From the NCBI GenBank assembly GCA_036250225.1, contig JAPZLL010000050.1:62001-126000 (forward strand): a stretch of DNA of 64,000 bases, given 5' to 3'. Below, piece by piece: positions 36,354-46,809 of the stretch (position 1 is the first letter of the stretch; each line of letters opens with the position of its first letter). Made by a program: the position numbers and the translations under genes. Origin of the DNA: Cercophora sp. LCS_1 (lineage: Eukaryota > Ascomycota > Sordariomycetes > Sordariales > Lasiosphaeriaceae). The notes below the pieces were generated by a model. The model saw only the letters and a program-made list of their open reading frames with translations, ran no database searches and had not been told where the DNA came from.

Positions 36354-36425
36354 TAGCTTGAACTCGTTTCGATCGAGTGACCTCCGGGTTATGAGCCCGG
36401 CGCGCTTCCGCTGCGCCATCAAGCT
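36354..36425 (-). tRNA. Initiator tRNA-Met (anticodon CAT)
   Basis: The 72-nt minus-strand RNA folds fully. The acceptor stem is AGCTTGA/TCAAGCT with discriminator A, the D stem is GCGC/GCGC, the anticodon stem is CCGGG/CCCGG with loop CTCATAA, and the T stem is ACTCG/CGAGT. Eukaryotic initiator marks are all present: an A1-U72 pair, three G-C pairs next to the anticodon loop, and A54 and A60 in the T loop (ATCGAAA) in place of the usual T54 and pyrimidine 60. There is no intron. A T-rich run follows the 3' end, as expected for RNA polymerase III termination. Confidence 0.96.
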
Positions 36426-36967
36426 TTTTCGAGATCTTATCCGGGTATGGATGTGGAGGCATGCAATTGCGTTGGCTATCAAGGATTCGCAAAAACAGAG
36501 CCAAAAACGACTCACACTTTCAACTGCATGCGGCACACCGCACTTCAACCCCTCGCGCGGGTTGAAAATTGCAGTGCCCGATCCAGTGTGCACTACTACT
36601 TAGAAACACACACCTATCATGTCGACCCACACAACTCTGTTCCAACCCGTTCATTTTGGAGCGTCTTTTTGGACGAAGCATGCAAGCATCCATGTCTTGG
36701 ACACACACCATCAAGTGTCTTGCAGGTTATCGCAAATCCTAAGTCAAAGGACCTGTATTTCAGAATGATAGATGTGTCACTCAGCATTGACACGCAGACT
36801 TCGAGTACAGGAGTAAAGTCTGAGCCCTTTCAAAGCCTCCTCAAGTCAACAAAACGGCAGTATGATCATTGCGTCCAAATGATAAAAATAATACGAGAGA
36901 GAATACCGACCCCAACCACAACACCCAAACAGGCCCCAGATATAAAAACCCCACCAACACCATATGT
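36426..36967. other. Intergenic stretch
   Basis: About 540 bp with no gene I can support. A plus-strand frame through 36447-36971 has no motif or signal peptide. The region upstream of the tRNA may include its 5' flanking signals. Confidence 0.4.
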
Positions 36968-37594
36968 TTAAAAACAATGCGTCTGCACGGAACTAATCCC
37001 CAGGATCTCCCCCGCCAGCGCCAAAAGCGCCTGTCCCCCAGCCCTGAGTTTCTCCTCCCTCGTCGTAGCGCCCAGCAATAGTTCAACCGCCCTCCTCACA
37101 CCACCCAGCTGCTCGATATATTTCTTGATCCTCAAAATCTTGGCAGCCGGAATGGCCGTGGACACAAGCAGCTGCACAATAGCACCGACACACTTGAGGA
37201 TCTGCCAGATGGATGCACGGGGCTTTAGTCCTTCCTCATCTGATGACGCAGCGACTGCATCGGTGTCGGTAATGAGTTTAGAGAGATCAGCATTGGGAGC
37301 GCGCATCCCTGCCGCGATAAAATAGCGATGCAGGACTTCGTCGCCCTCGAGGAGGATTTTGTCGGGGATGGAGCTGATTTCGGAGAAGAGTTGGATGAGA
37401 GGGAACTCGAATTCGGGGGTGAAGTTGTAGTTGGCGATAGAGTCGGGGATGGAGCTGTTATCCACAGGGATGGTGACATTGGTGATGTGGAGGGGGTGGT
37501 TTTCGGATTTGAGATGGACGGGGCCGTGGTCGCGGTTTGGGATGATCGTGGCGGTCGTTGCAGCGAGGAGGGTGATGAGGGTGAGGAGATGCAT
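36968..37594 (-). CDS. Small secreted protein of unknown function, 208 aa
   Basis: A single exon. The ATG at 37594 gives a signal peptide (MHLLTLITLLAATTATI) of about 17-19 residues; the open frame upstream of it would hide the signal, so it is rejected. The mature part has two or three N-glycosylation sequons (NVT, NSS, NFT) and then a helical C-terminal half. That half holds the hydrophobic stretch ILKCVGAIVQLLVSTAIPAAK, a basic turn ILRIKKYIEQLGGVRRAVELLLG, and ends near HCF. Two cysteines (in ILKC and HCF) could pair. I recognise no named domain. It may be an extracellular effector-like or wall-associated protein; this is inference from the signal peptide alone. Confidence 0.65.
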   Translation of the reverse strand: MHLLTLITLLAATTATIIPNRDHGPVHLKSENHPLHITNVTIPVDNSSIPDSIANYNFTPEFEFPLIQLFSEISSIPDKILLEGDEVLHRYFIAAGMRAPNADLSKLITDTDAVAASSDEEGLKPRASIWQILKCVGAIVQLLVSTAIPAAKILRIKKYIEQLGGVRRAVELLLGATTREEKLRAGGQALLALAGEILGISSVQTHCF

Positions 37595-38704
37595 TGCGAT
37601 GATGATTCCCTGTGGTTTGATATGTGTGTGTACGAAAATAGCGTATAATGGTACTGGGACTGACATGGAGGTTGGCCGTGTCGGAGTATTCGGAATCTTT
37701 TACCTTTTATTGGCAGCGTGAAGTCCCCATGAGCCCATGGCTGGGTCCGCAGCCACTTGATGGTATGTTGATCGGTCTAGAAGGGAGGACAGGGAGTACC
37801 GTATGGCTTGCTTACGCGGTGATCTTGTCTCAGACCCCGTATTGTCCCAGTTTCGTGGCTGGCGACTTGGAGGAATGCTGGTGTTTCACTCGGATGTCTT
37901 CCGAGGAGAAGCCAACTGAATGATGGCGCAGATAAGACATCCAACATCGCTGTTCTTGGTTCGTTTGACCCAGCTGACTTGTACACCAAAAACCTGCACC
38001 AAAACGTTTGAGGCCTTTGGAACGGCATCAGAAGTGGCCCATTGACTTGAGAAGGCATTCTGAGTTATACCTAACCCTTATAAAAAGGGGAGGATACGTG
38101 TTCCACGACTCATGCACTTCGTGTGTAAGAGACTTGGAGGATGACATTGACTGGTATTTGATTATGTTTCAACGAGGCCTGTTTTACACACTTGGTTGGG
38201 CTCCTTGACAATTCGGATTAGGATGACCCGATCCCGTATTCAAGTGAGCTCCTCTTCATCCCTCCGTGTGCTGTACGCCGATTTGCATTTCTTCCTCGAT
38301 GGGTATTGATCGTCAACTTAGAATTCCCTGGATGACCCTTAATCTCAGCTTGATATTTTCTGTGACAACTCGTCAAATTTCCAGCCTGCGTGTAAACAAA
38401 GGCTCCAAGTGGCCTTGTTGGAGGTGCTTCAGAAGCTAAACAAGTGGCTAAACGAAGGATATACAAGCCGAGGTGATGTGTGATGTGGACAGAGCTTGTA
38501 CGATACGTCCACACGCCAGACATGACACAGTCAGGACCATCCCCATGAAACCCATCGAAGCCGCACACACACAAGCCAAGATCATGGCGGTCCGTGTGCC
38601 CATTACTCCCCGCCAACGTGGAATTCCCTTCTCCAAGACCCCTTTCTTCCCATCACCAAACCAAGCCAGTATCTCCCAACCCCAAACCCCGGTCCAAACC
38701 TACA
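37595..38704. other. Intergenic stretch
   Basis: About 1.1 kb between divergent genes. The open frames lack motifs, and neither RNA genes nor repeats are seen. It should contain both promoters. Confidence 0.4.
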
Positions 38705-39370
38705 ATGACAACGCCCTCCCTCCTTCCATGCCAACCAACGCCCTCCCAAATCCTTACCATCACCCCTCACGCCTGGCGCTGCGCTATCCCCACCTGTCTC
38801 ACCACAAACCCCCTCTTCCCGTCTCCCCTCGATCCCCCAACCGGCTGTTCTCACCCTAAAACCCCCATTTGTCCCCTCCTCAACGCCCACGGCACCCCCA
38901 TCAAACTAACTGGCGGCCTCAACCAACTCCCCGACCGTCTGGTGCCCATCGGCTGGTCCTACTGCATCGCGTCCATCCTCCAGCGACCACCATCGTCACT
39001 TGCGCTCTGGGAACGCTCCGCCGTTACAAATCACGTTAGCGGACCATGCAGGGGTTGTTTCGTGGTGAATTGCTATGGAGAAAGACTGGTGCGGGTGCAT
39101 ACGGAGGCGTATCTGGGTGTGGATGGGAAGTTGGTTGGCGACTTGGAGGTGTTGAAGTGGGTTATTCCACAGGGACCGTTGTTGGAGCATTGGGGGCATT
39201 TTGCGAAATTGAAGATGGGAGGCGAGGATGGGGTTGTGGTGGGAGATGAAAAGGGGGTGGTGGTCAAGTGGACGGGTGGACGGGTGGAGGGAGTGGTCAA
39301 GCCCGAGGATGCGTTGGCTGAGTGTGTGCTGTTTGGGGTTGAGTTGTTGGCTGGGATCGCGGGGATTTAG
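38705..39370 (+). CDS. Orphan protein, 221 aa
   Basis: A single exon from the first in-frame ATG at 38705. The N-terminal 60 residues are Pro/Thr-rich with several cysteines (WRCAIPTC, GCSHP, ICPLL). The rest looks like a compact domain with IGWSYCIASILQRP, GPCRGCFVVNCYGERLVRVH and a Gly/Val-rich beta segment (GGEDGVVVGDEKGVVVKWTGG). The C-terminus ECVLFGVELLAGIAGI is hydrophobic. No signal peptide and no known family come to mind. Strong third-position G/T bias in the second half suggests a real but fast-evolving gene. Its start is uncertain because the upstream frame is also open. Confidence 0.5.
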   Translation: MTTPSLLPCQPTPSQILTITPHAWRCAIPTCLTTNPLFPSPLDPPTGCSHPKTPICPLLNAHGTPIKLTGGLNQLPDRLVPIGWSYCIASILQRPPSSLALWERSAVTNHVSGPCRGCFVVNCYGERLVRVHTEAYLGVDGKLVGDLEVLKWVIPQGPLLEHWGHFAKLKMGGEDGVVVGDEKGVVVKWTGGRVEGVVKPEDALAECVLFGVELLAGIAGI

Positions 39371-39416
39371 GAAACTACAAGACAGATGGTAACGCGAGGC
39401 CGAAATTTAGGATAAG

Positions 39417-39436
39417 GTGGATGGATGGATGGATGG
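39417..39436. repeat. GGAT microsatellite
   Basis: About five tandem copies of a TGGA unit, just after the orphan gene stop, in the 3' spacer. Confidence 0.8.
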
Positions 39437-39663
39437 CTGGCAGGATGGAAGAGATGAAGAGATGGATGGAATACTTGGGATGGATTCAGTGGGATCGAAG
39501 GGCGAGGGCTGTTTCCGGCTTGCATTGTTGGTTGGACAGATGTTGGAGCAGGAATGAAAACTCGGATTCGTCGTGGAGGAAGGCGCGCCTCCTGCTTTCC
39601 TGCGTTTGCGCGCCTGCTTCTCGCGGTGGCCGATCGAACATTTGAAAATTCCGCCAACCCACC

Positions 39664-41746
39664 TCACGCTGTCCGATCAAGATCTTCCAAAATCATATGC
39701 GCCGCCTTCTCGCCAATGGCATACACTGTCGCCTGAAGATGCGCACTGATCTGCAGCGGCATGATGCTGGCGTCGGCTACGCGCAGGCCTCGCACGCCAT
39801 AGACGCGCAGCCGTTCGTCCACCACGCCCGCCTTTGCTCCCTGTTTCCCGCCCATGGCGCACGTCCCGACAGGGTGCCAATCTGTCACCATGATCCTCCT
39901 CATCCACTCGCGCACGCCATCGTCGTCCTTTGATTCCTCGGGCGTCGGCGACACCTGCGCGCGGATGATGCTCGCCAGCGGCTGTGTCTGGCAGATCTTC
40001 TCAGAGAATCGGTGGCAGTGCAGCGCAAGCTCGAGGTCGAGATGGCCGTAGCGCCCGGCGTAATACTCTGGATCGATGGCAACCCCCGAGGTAAGTGAGT
40101 CTGACTTTCTGATGTGGATGCTGCCGTTGGAAAACGGGTACTGAATCATGGCTAACATGCTCGCGTACTTCTTCCCAGCCTCAGGAACAAAGTCGGGCCC
40201 CCAATTCCCCAGATCGAAGACGTACTCGATGTGTCCGAGCTCCTCAACTCGACCTGGGGAAAACTTGCGACGGAGCAGCGCGTTTCTCTCGGCGTAGGGA
40301 TCGTCGGCAGACTCTGGCCCGGTTGGGAAGGACGAGATGATGGCGTCGACGGTCTCCTGGGGGGTAAAATGGGTGATGGGCACGTACGCCATGGAGCAAG
40401 GCACGATGGCAAACGGCCCGGTTTTGTCTCGAGCGTACTGCTCCGACGCAGCCTTGAAGGCTGCCTCGATGCTCAAGTCATCTGGCGTCGGCAGGGATGG
40501 ATCAACCTCGAAGACGATTGTCGTGTCTGCACACAATTAGACACCTGTTTTCGAGGTAAGCAAGGGAGAAAATCAGAGAGCGGCTGACTGAGATGGTCTT
40601 GCAGGTTCTCGCCAACGTTTGGGTTGTCCACCTTGACTGGAATCCCCGCCGCCGACAGCACTGCGCTGCTCCCAACCCCTGACAACTCGAGAAGCTGTGG
40701 CGACTGCACCGAGCCAGCAGCGACGATAACCTCACGAGAGGCGAACGCGGAATACTCGACCCCGTTGTGGACAAAGCGGACTCCCTTTGCCTCCCAGGCA
40801 CCGTCGTTACCCTTTTGGAGCAATATTTCCCGGGCTTCGGCCCCCGTCAGGACGAAGAGATTGGGTCGAGACGCGTTGGGCTGGTAGTAGGCTGTTGCTG
40901 CATATGACCGGGTTGCGGACCCGGGGTTGTATGACACGAGACTGGTCCAAACTCCGGTATTATTCCCGGCCAAATGGGTGCGGTTTGATTCGACACCCAC
41001 AGCGTTCAAGGTGCTGTGCCAGAACTCGTGCGACGGACTGAACACATTTGGATACGCAGCTTGGACTGGCCCATCCCGGCCAACCGCTCCCTCGTGAGAC
41101 GACGCACCCAGTCTCTTTGCAACCTCACTGGGCGCATGGCAGGTCTCGCTTTTCTTGAAGAATGGGCTGGCGATGGTCGATCAGTTTGCGGCTTCCTTTG
41201 CCGGGCAGGTGTTTGGCTGGTTCCGAATACGCGTGGGGGCCAAGCAGAAAAAGCAAAGAAAGGGGCATCCCCCGCGTGCCGCGCCGGAACAGACCCGGCG
41301 TGCGGAGGGAACATTGGGGTTGCACACGGGGAAAAGAAAGGAGAAACTGACAGGAGATCATCCCAACCCCAGCCGTCGTTGCCCAACTCTCTCCAATCAT
41401 CATAATCCTGACGGGCGGCCCTGTTCCACGTCATATAATTCAGGGCACTGGAACCACCAAGGACCCTCCCCCGCGCCCAGGGCATCTCCCTGCCGCGCAG
41501 CCCGGGTTGGGGTACCGTGGCAAATTGCCAGTCCAACGCGCTGCCGAGGGCCCGTCCGGCAAGCCCAGGGGACTCGACAGCGCCATCGCCAGCGGCGGAC
41601 AATCCGGCTTCCAGCACGCCAACCGTCAGACCCAGACGCTCGGAGAGCCGGGCAGCCACGACAAGACCTGCTGTGCCGCCTCCCGCTACAAGGAAGTCGA
41701 ACGTCTTCTTGGCAAAGGCGTCTGCCGTGAGCTGTGAGTGGTCCAT
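39664..41746 (-). CDS. GMC-family FAD oxidoreductase, 611 aa
   Basis: Exons, read downward, are 41746-41352, 41166-40589 and 40526-39664. The introns are 185 bp (GTCAGT...CCAG) and 62 bp (GTCAGC...GCAG), and the phases agree. The N-terminus has the FAD-binding loop AGGGTAG (residues 21-27), then RGRVLGGSSALNYM (the first GMC signature), LLELSGVGS (close to the second signature), and the catalytic WHPVGTCAMGG near the C-terminus followed by SAHLQATVYAIGEKAA. Family members oxidise alcohols or sugars. No signal peptide is present, so an intracellular dehydrogenase or oxidase is likelier than a secreted lignocellulose enzyme. The substrate cannot be inferred. It starts about 670 bp from the divergent receptor gene. 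Confidence 0.92.
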
Positions 41747-42419
41747 GGCTCGTGGAATGATTCAGTCAAAAGTCCTAGGTGGTCGGTGCCATGTCTCTGC
41801 TGCTGCCACAACGAGACGTCCCCTCGCTGCTTTATCTGCTTGTCACCACCCACGCTGGAGTGTGGTGCCACAGTAGGAACCCCGCTCGCTGCTCGCAGTG
41901 CCCTCGCTGGATTTCCGAATCATGCCACCGGCCCCCCTAATCAGTCCAGGTGCTTTTTCACATCACGCCGCATTTCTAGACAGTTTTGCTGCCCAATGGG
42001 AAGGGTCCCGTCGTCACGCGATTGAAGAAGAAGCAACGTCGCTCGGCTCGGGCGCAATGACAATTTCGGGCAGCGCGGATTCGCTGGGATTGCATGCACC
42101 ACGGGCGCCATGGATGGCTGTGGCGTGCACCATCAGCATACCATGCCCTTCTCGGTCGGCGACACACGGGTCGCTGCGATCAAGGGTCGAGATCACAGCC
42201 CAGGCTTTGTTGTTGCCGTCGCTTGCGCTAGCCAGGGCGCTGGCCAGGGGCCAAGATAGCTAGCGGCCTGATAGACCCGACGGTCGCCGTCGTCATGGCT
42301 CGGCCCGCCTTCCTAGCTTCTGTCTGGTCTTGCCCTATTGCCGTCGTCGTCGTCGTCGTCGAGCCTGCGCTGCGCTGCTCCTGTCTGACTCTGGCACTGA
42401 CGTGCTCGCCGCCGACGAC
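41747..42419. promoter_or_regulatory. Divergent promoter region with a GTC repeat
   Basis: 673 bp between the GMC and receptor starts. A (GTC)n tract of about six units lies at 42343-42360, close to the receptor start. No other element can be named. Confidence 0.4.
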
Positions 42420-43885
42420 ATGGCCGACTTTGTCCAGAGTCTGGCCATCGAAACATGGACGCTCTGGTCGATTGGCATCATTCTGGTGGCCTGTCGGATG
42501 TAAGCGCACCCACCCGTGGGGCTTGGTATCTGCCAGTGCCGAAGCTAACGGTGGTCCGTCCCTGCGTCTAGGATATCACGTCGCATGAAGTTCCGGAGCT
42601 GGGCACGACTCCAGGTCGACGACTGGCTGATGCTGGTCGCGGCGGTGAGTCTGTCACGTTGTTGGTGATGCATCTACTGACGGTGTAATAGGGCACGTTC
42701 ACGACCGACATGTTTTGCCTCAACGAGGTGGCCAAGAATGGCAGCAACTACATTGAGCCCGAGGTGGCCGCCGCGTTGACACCTGAGCAGGTCGACATGG
42801 CCATCTACGGCAGCAAAATGGCCTTTATTAACGAGATCTGCGCGCTGTCGACCATCTGGCTGGTCAAGATCTGTCTACTGATCCTGTACCACCGACTGAC
42901 GTTTGTGTCCCGTTCCACCGCGTCGAGCGTTCCTGACAGCGCCGCAGGGTTGCATATGAGTGGCAGCACCGCATCGTCAAGATCATTGGCGCATTTTGCG
43001 TCATTGCCTTTAGCCTGGTGGTTATTCTCTTGGTAACGCTGTGGTGCGGCCCTGTCGAAGGATACTGGGCCGTGCCGGTGCAGAACTGTAGGTTTCCGAG
43101 GATGCGTCGAGGCATGGCTCTGACAATGTGTAGCGGAGTGTGCCACGTACTACAAGCACATGATCTTTGCGACCAGCTTCAACATCACATCCGACGTCAT
43201 GCTGCTCTGCATTCCCATCCCAATTGTGGTCCAGAGCCGGATTCCGCTGAAGAGGTAAGCGGGGTTTGTTTCGCGGGATGTTCACGAGCTGACACTGTCA
43301 CAGGAAGGTTCTCCTCTGTTGTGTCTTGGGCCTGGGTTGCCTGAATGTGGGTTTCGCTCTCGGGAAACTGGACGGTGCTGACTGGGGTAGATCCTGATCG
43401 CAATCCTCAACCGTTATTACAACTTTTCGAACCCCAACGATCTCATATACACGTACTGGTATGTGGCAGAGGTTGCGACGGCTGTGTACGTTGGGAACAT
43501 TCCTTTGTGCTGGCAGTTTATCGCCCACGTCTTCCGTATGGGTTCTTGGGCGTCCTTTGGCTCGGAGCAGCGACAGCCCGAGCCAGTGAACCAGGCGCCA
43601 GCAGGCGCAGCCAAGCAGCGCAAAAAGCTGCTGCATTCGATGCTGCCTGCGTCTCTATGGAGCACACAAGCTGGGGATACGACTCGGGTCACGCGGAGGG
43701 GCGACGAGGGCGGGATGACACGGCGAATGGCAAAGACGGTGAGCGAGGAGGCGATTGTGTGCGACGAGGCTGTCGACGACCGACAGAACATCGAGCTCCA
43801 CGACCGACTGCAGAACAACCCGAGCTGGACGACGCTCGAAGCCCTCCCCTCCCACGGACACGGCCACGAGCGGGGTAAAGAGTAA
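42420..43885 (+). CDS. Fungal rhodopsin-domain (Pth11-like, no CFEM) integral membrane protein, 386 aa
   Basis: Seven exons: 42420-42499, 42572-42644, 42692-42900, 42948-43087, 43134-43254, 43304-43346 and 43391-43885. Introns are 44-72 bp with matched phases; one donor is GTTTGT. Seven hydrophobic helices run through about residue 275. Family marks include RARLQVDDWLML-like sequence (here ARLQVDDWLMLVAA), ICALSTIWLVKICLLILYHRL and FNITSDVMLLCIPIPIV. The cytosolic tail is hydrophilic (GMTRRMAKTVSEE). There is no CFEM cysteine domain or signal peptide, so it belongs with the non-CFEM Pth11-like proteins, candidate G-protein-coupled receptors that sense surface or nutrient cues. The ligand is unknown. 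Confidence 0.88.
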
Positions 43886-44933
43886 AAAAGGCAACAAGGG
43901 CGCGAGTCAGCGAGAGTTCATGATGAGACGAAAGGCGTTTTGGGAGCCAATGGGTTGTGGCAACACTGCTTGGAAGAGTTAGGAGAGGGAACGGACAAGG
44001 ATACATCGGATACAGGAGGAACTTTTGGTTTGGACTACAGGATACCAGGCCGTCGGATCAGTCCCACGGCCATGCATTTCGACGCAACTATTGCTGTTTT
44101 AATTCTGCATGGCACCGGTCGAGACGGGCCCAGACAGTCGGGTTCGAGGATGTGATTTGCGGCAGGCAGAACGGCTCCCTTGGCATCACACGCCGGGTGG
44201 CGGGGTGGCAGCCAATGGCAGGTCAGTGGACGCCCTCAGAGGGGAGTTGTGGCACACCGCCTGGTGGCTGGCTTGCACGCTGGGGTCGCGACACGAGTCC
44301 GTGTAGGAATCTTACAGCGTGCCTTAGGTAATCCCAGCAGCTTGGGCTAGGTCCGGGATGGACCCGCTGGCGCAGGTGTGTGCAGGCAAGGGAGCTAGCT
44401 GCCACACCTGCCGTCCGTTGGCCCCCACCCTGTCTGGTGCTCTGTCTGGCTGGTGCACGCTGGGCAGCTCACGAGTCCCGACTGTCCCCAATCAAGCTTC
44501 GTGTGTCTGCAGCTCGCCCAGTTTGCTGTGATAAAGCAAACCTAGGCCCGCTCCGAACAAGCTCGGTTGCGTTTTTGTCTCCTTTTGCTGATGGCGTCCG
44601 TCACACAGCATGTTTTGACCCCGGGTCCTGCATGAACCCCGCTCGGAGCCTGTGTTGCCCACCGCCGGTCGTGGTGTTGCGGCGCCGTGATTTGCTGGCG
44701 CTGGGCGAAATCGCCTCATGGCCGGCCGGCAGAGGTGGTCGGGACAGTCTGTACCTGTAACATAAAGACTGCCATCGACCGGCCTGTGATTTTTTTGCTT
44801 TTCTTTTCTGTGTTATCGCCACAGCGTATCATTTACGCTCCTGTCTCGCTCACACGAGATAACCACCCAGCTCACCAATCCGTTATCTTTTTTTTTTTTT
44901 CTTTCCTTTCGCCCACCCCGCTCACACCCCGGC
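43886..44933. other. Intergenic stretch
   Basis: About 1 kb with no recognisable gene. A run of 13 T followed by CTTTCCTTTC at 44888-44910 lies immediately before the permease start, as is common in fungal 5' leaders. Confidence 0.45.
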
Positions 44934-46490
44934 ATGTCATCCCCGGACCCCGAAAAGGCGGAAAAGGCGGCACCGCCCGAAACGGTCCGTCCCGTCGACA
45001 CGTCCTCCGCCTCCACCGAAAATGTCTCCACCACCGCATCCCCACCCGCAACTGGCGGCCCGCTCGCCGTCCTCCGCAAACTGAACGACAAAATCGAATC
45101 CCTCTCCGGCTTCGAAGCCCGCGGCATCACGCGCGTGCTGCCATCCGAGCGCCAGCCCGCCTCGTTGCTCGCAGACCTCCAAGTCGCCATCCTCTGGTTC
45201 GGCGCCAACATCTCGGCCAACAACATGACGACCGGTCTCTTCGGCCCCTTGATCTTCGGTCTCGGCTTCACAGACAGCGTCATGTGCGCCATCATCGGCT
45301 GCTTCCTCGGCGCGGCATCAACTTCCTACATGGCCATCTGGGGGCCCCAGAGCGGGAACCGCACCATGGTGTGCCTCCGGTACTTCATGGGGTATTATCC
45401 CGCCAAACTTCCGACTTTTTTGAACCTGGTGTTGATGGTGGGCTACATAACGCTCAACTTCATCATCACGGGGCAGATTTTGAGCGCGGTCAGTGGCGGG
45501 ACGATGACCATCGCTGTGGGTATCGTCGTTGCGGCCATTGTGTGCTGGGTCGTGGCGGTGTTTGGGATGTGGTTCTTCCACGCGTATGAGCGGTACGCGT
45601 GGATTCCGCAGTTGTTGGCGCTTTTTGTGCTCATTGGATGCGCGGGACCAAAGTTTGACACCACGCTTCAGTCGACGGGCGAGGGGATGACGCTCGCGGC
45701 GAACCGGTTGAGCTTTTTGAGTCTGTGTCTCTACGTGCCCAACTCGTGGGCGGCCGCGGCGTCGGATTATTATGTTTATTATCCGGAGACGACATCCCGC
45801 AAAAAGATTTTTGGGTTGACGCTGGTGGGGCTTTTTACCAGCTTCATGTTGGTGTACATGATTGGTATTGGCTTGGGGAGCGGTGTTGCGTCGACGCCGA
45901 GCTGGGAGGAGGCGTACGCGATTTCCACGGGCGCGTTGATTCTCGAGGGGTATAATGGGTTGGCTGGGTTTGGGAAGCTGTGTGGTGTTATTGTGGCGTT
46001 TGGCATTATTGCGAATTCGATCCCGGGCACGTATTCGGCTGCCCTTGGGTGCCAGGTTATGGGACGCTACGGCAAGATGGTGCCGCGGTGGACGTGGACG
46101 TGTGTGGTTGTTGTGTTAGAGTTGGTTTTGGCACTGGCGGGGCGGAGCAACTTGATGACGATTTTTGGGAATTTCTTGGCCTTGATGGGGTATTGGGTTG
46201 AGGTCATGATTCTGATCGTGTTGATGGAGCATGTCCTGTTCAGGAGGAATAAGGGGTTTGATTGGAGTAAGTGGGAGGATCGGAGCTATTTGCCGTTGGG
46301 ACTGGCGGCGTTGGTTTCGTTTTTGCTGGGGTGGGTTGGAGCGATTCTGGGAATGTATCAGGTTTGGTATACGGGGCCGTTGGCGGAGAAGGCTGGAGGG
46401 AGTGATGTGGGACTTTGGATTGGTTGTGCCATGGCCGTTGTTAGTTTTCCGCCGTTGAGGTGGGCGGAGCTGAAGTTCATTGGGAGGTAG
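44934..46490 (+). CDS. NCS1 nucleobase permease (purine-cytosine type), 518 aa
   Basis: Single exon. After an acidic, Ser/Thr-rich cytosolic head, the protein has the family entry ARGITRVLPSERQ and helix 1 with LWFGANISANNMTTGLFGP, a diagnostic NCS1 stretch. Twelve hydrophobic helices are visible. ASDYYVYYPETTSRKK near the middle and WSKWEDRSYLPLG late in the protein also match the FCY2/FcyB purine-cytosine branch. The protein would import purines or cytosine with protons at the plasma membrane. There is no break or odd region; the second half uses G/T-ending codons more than the first half, which is C-ending. Confidence 0.94.
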   Translation: MSSPDPEKAEKAAPPETVRPVDTSSASTENVSTTASPPATGGPLAVLRKLNDKIESLSGFEARGITRVLPSERQPASLLADLQVAILWFGANISANNMTTGLFGPLIFGLGFTDSVMCAIIGCFLGAASTSYMAIWGPQSGNRTMVCLRYFMGYYPAKLPTFLNLVLMVGYITLNFIITGQILSAVSGGTMTIAVGIVVAAIVCWVVAVFGMWFFHAYERYAWIPQLLALFVLIGCAGPKFDTTLQSTGEGMTLAANRLSFLSLCLYVPNSWAAAASDYYVYYPETTSRKKIFGLTLVGLFTSFMLVYMIGIGLGSGVASTPSWEEAYAISTGALILEGYNGLAGFGKLCGVIVAFGIIANSIPGTYSAALGCQVMGRYGKMVPRWTWTCVVVVLELVLALAGRSNLMTIFGNFLALMGYWVEVMILIVLMEHVLFRRNKGFDWSKWEDRSYLPLGLAALVSFLLGWVGAILGMYQVWYTGPLAEKAGGSDVGLWIGCAMAVVSFPPLRWAELKFIGR

Positions 46491-46809
46491 ACAGTGTGAT
46501 AGTGAAAGAGGAGAGGAGCATTGAGCGGTGTTCTTTGTGCCTGGTCTCTTTTGGTGATGTGATTTGTGATTCCTTTGTGTGGCTGCTTTGTTGGCAACGA
46601 ATTTCGTTTTCAAGTGGCAGATCACGAAGCCCATTGTCAACTACAGCTCTCTGGAACTTGTGGTGGCTGAGCCGTCCAGGATGAGGACTGAGTGTCGTCA
46701 CGTCAAGTCAAGCTTCAATGTTGTTTCATGATAATTATTATCAATTACTGGCAGACAGTGTGCTGCTCTATACCCTTGGGCACCATTACGTGTCCACTGT
46801 CATATTCTC
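46491..46809. other. Spacer between convergent 3' ends
   Basis: 319 bp between the permease stop and the kinase-like stop. No gene is seen. Confidence 0.4.
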
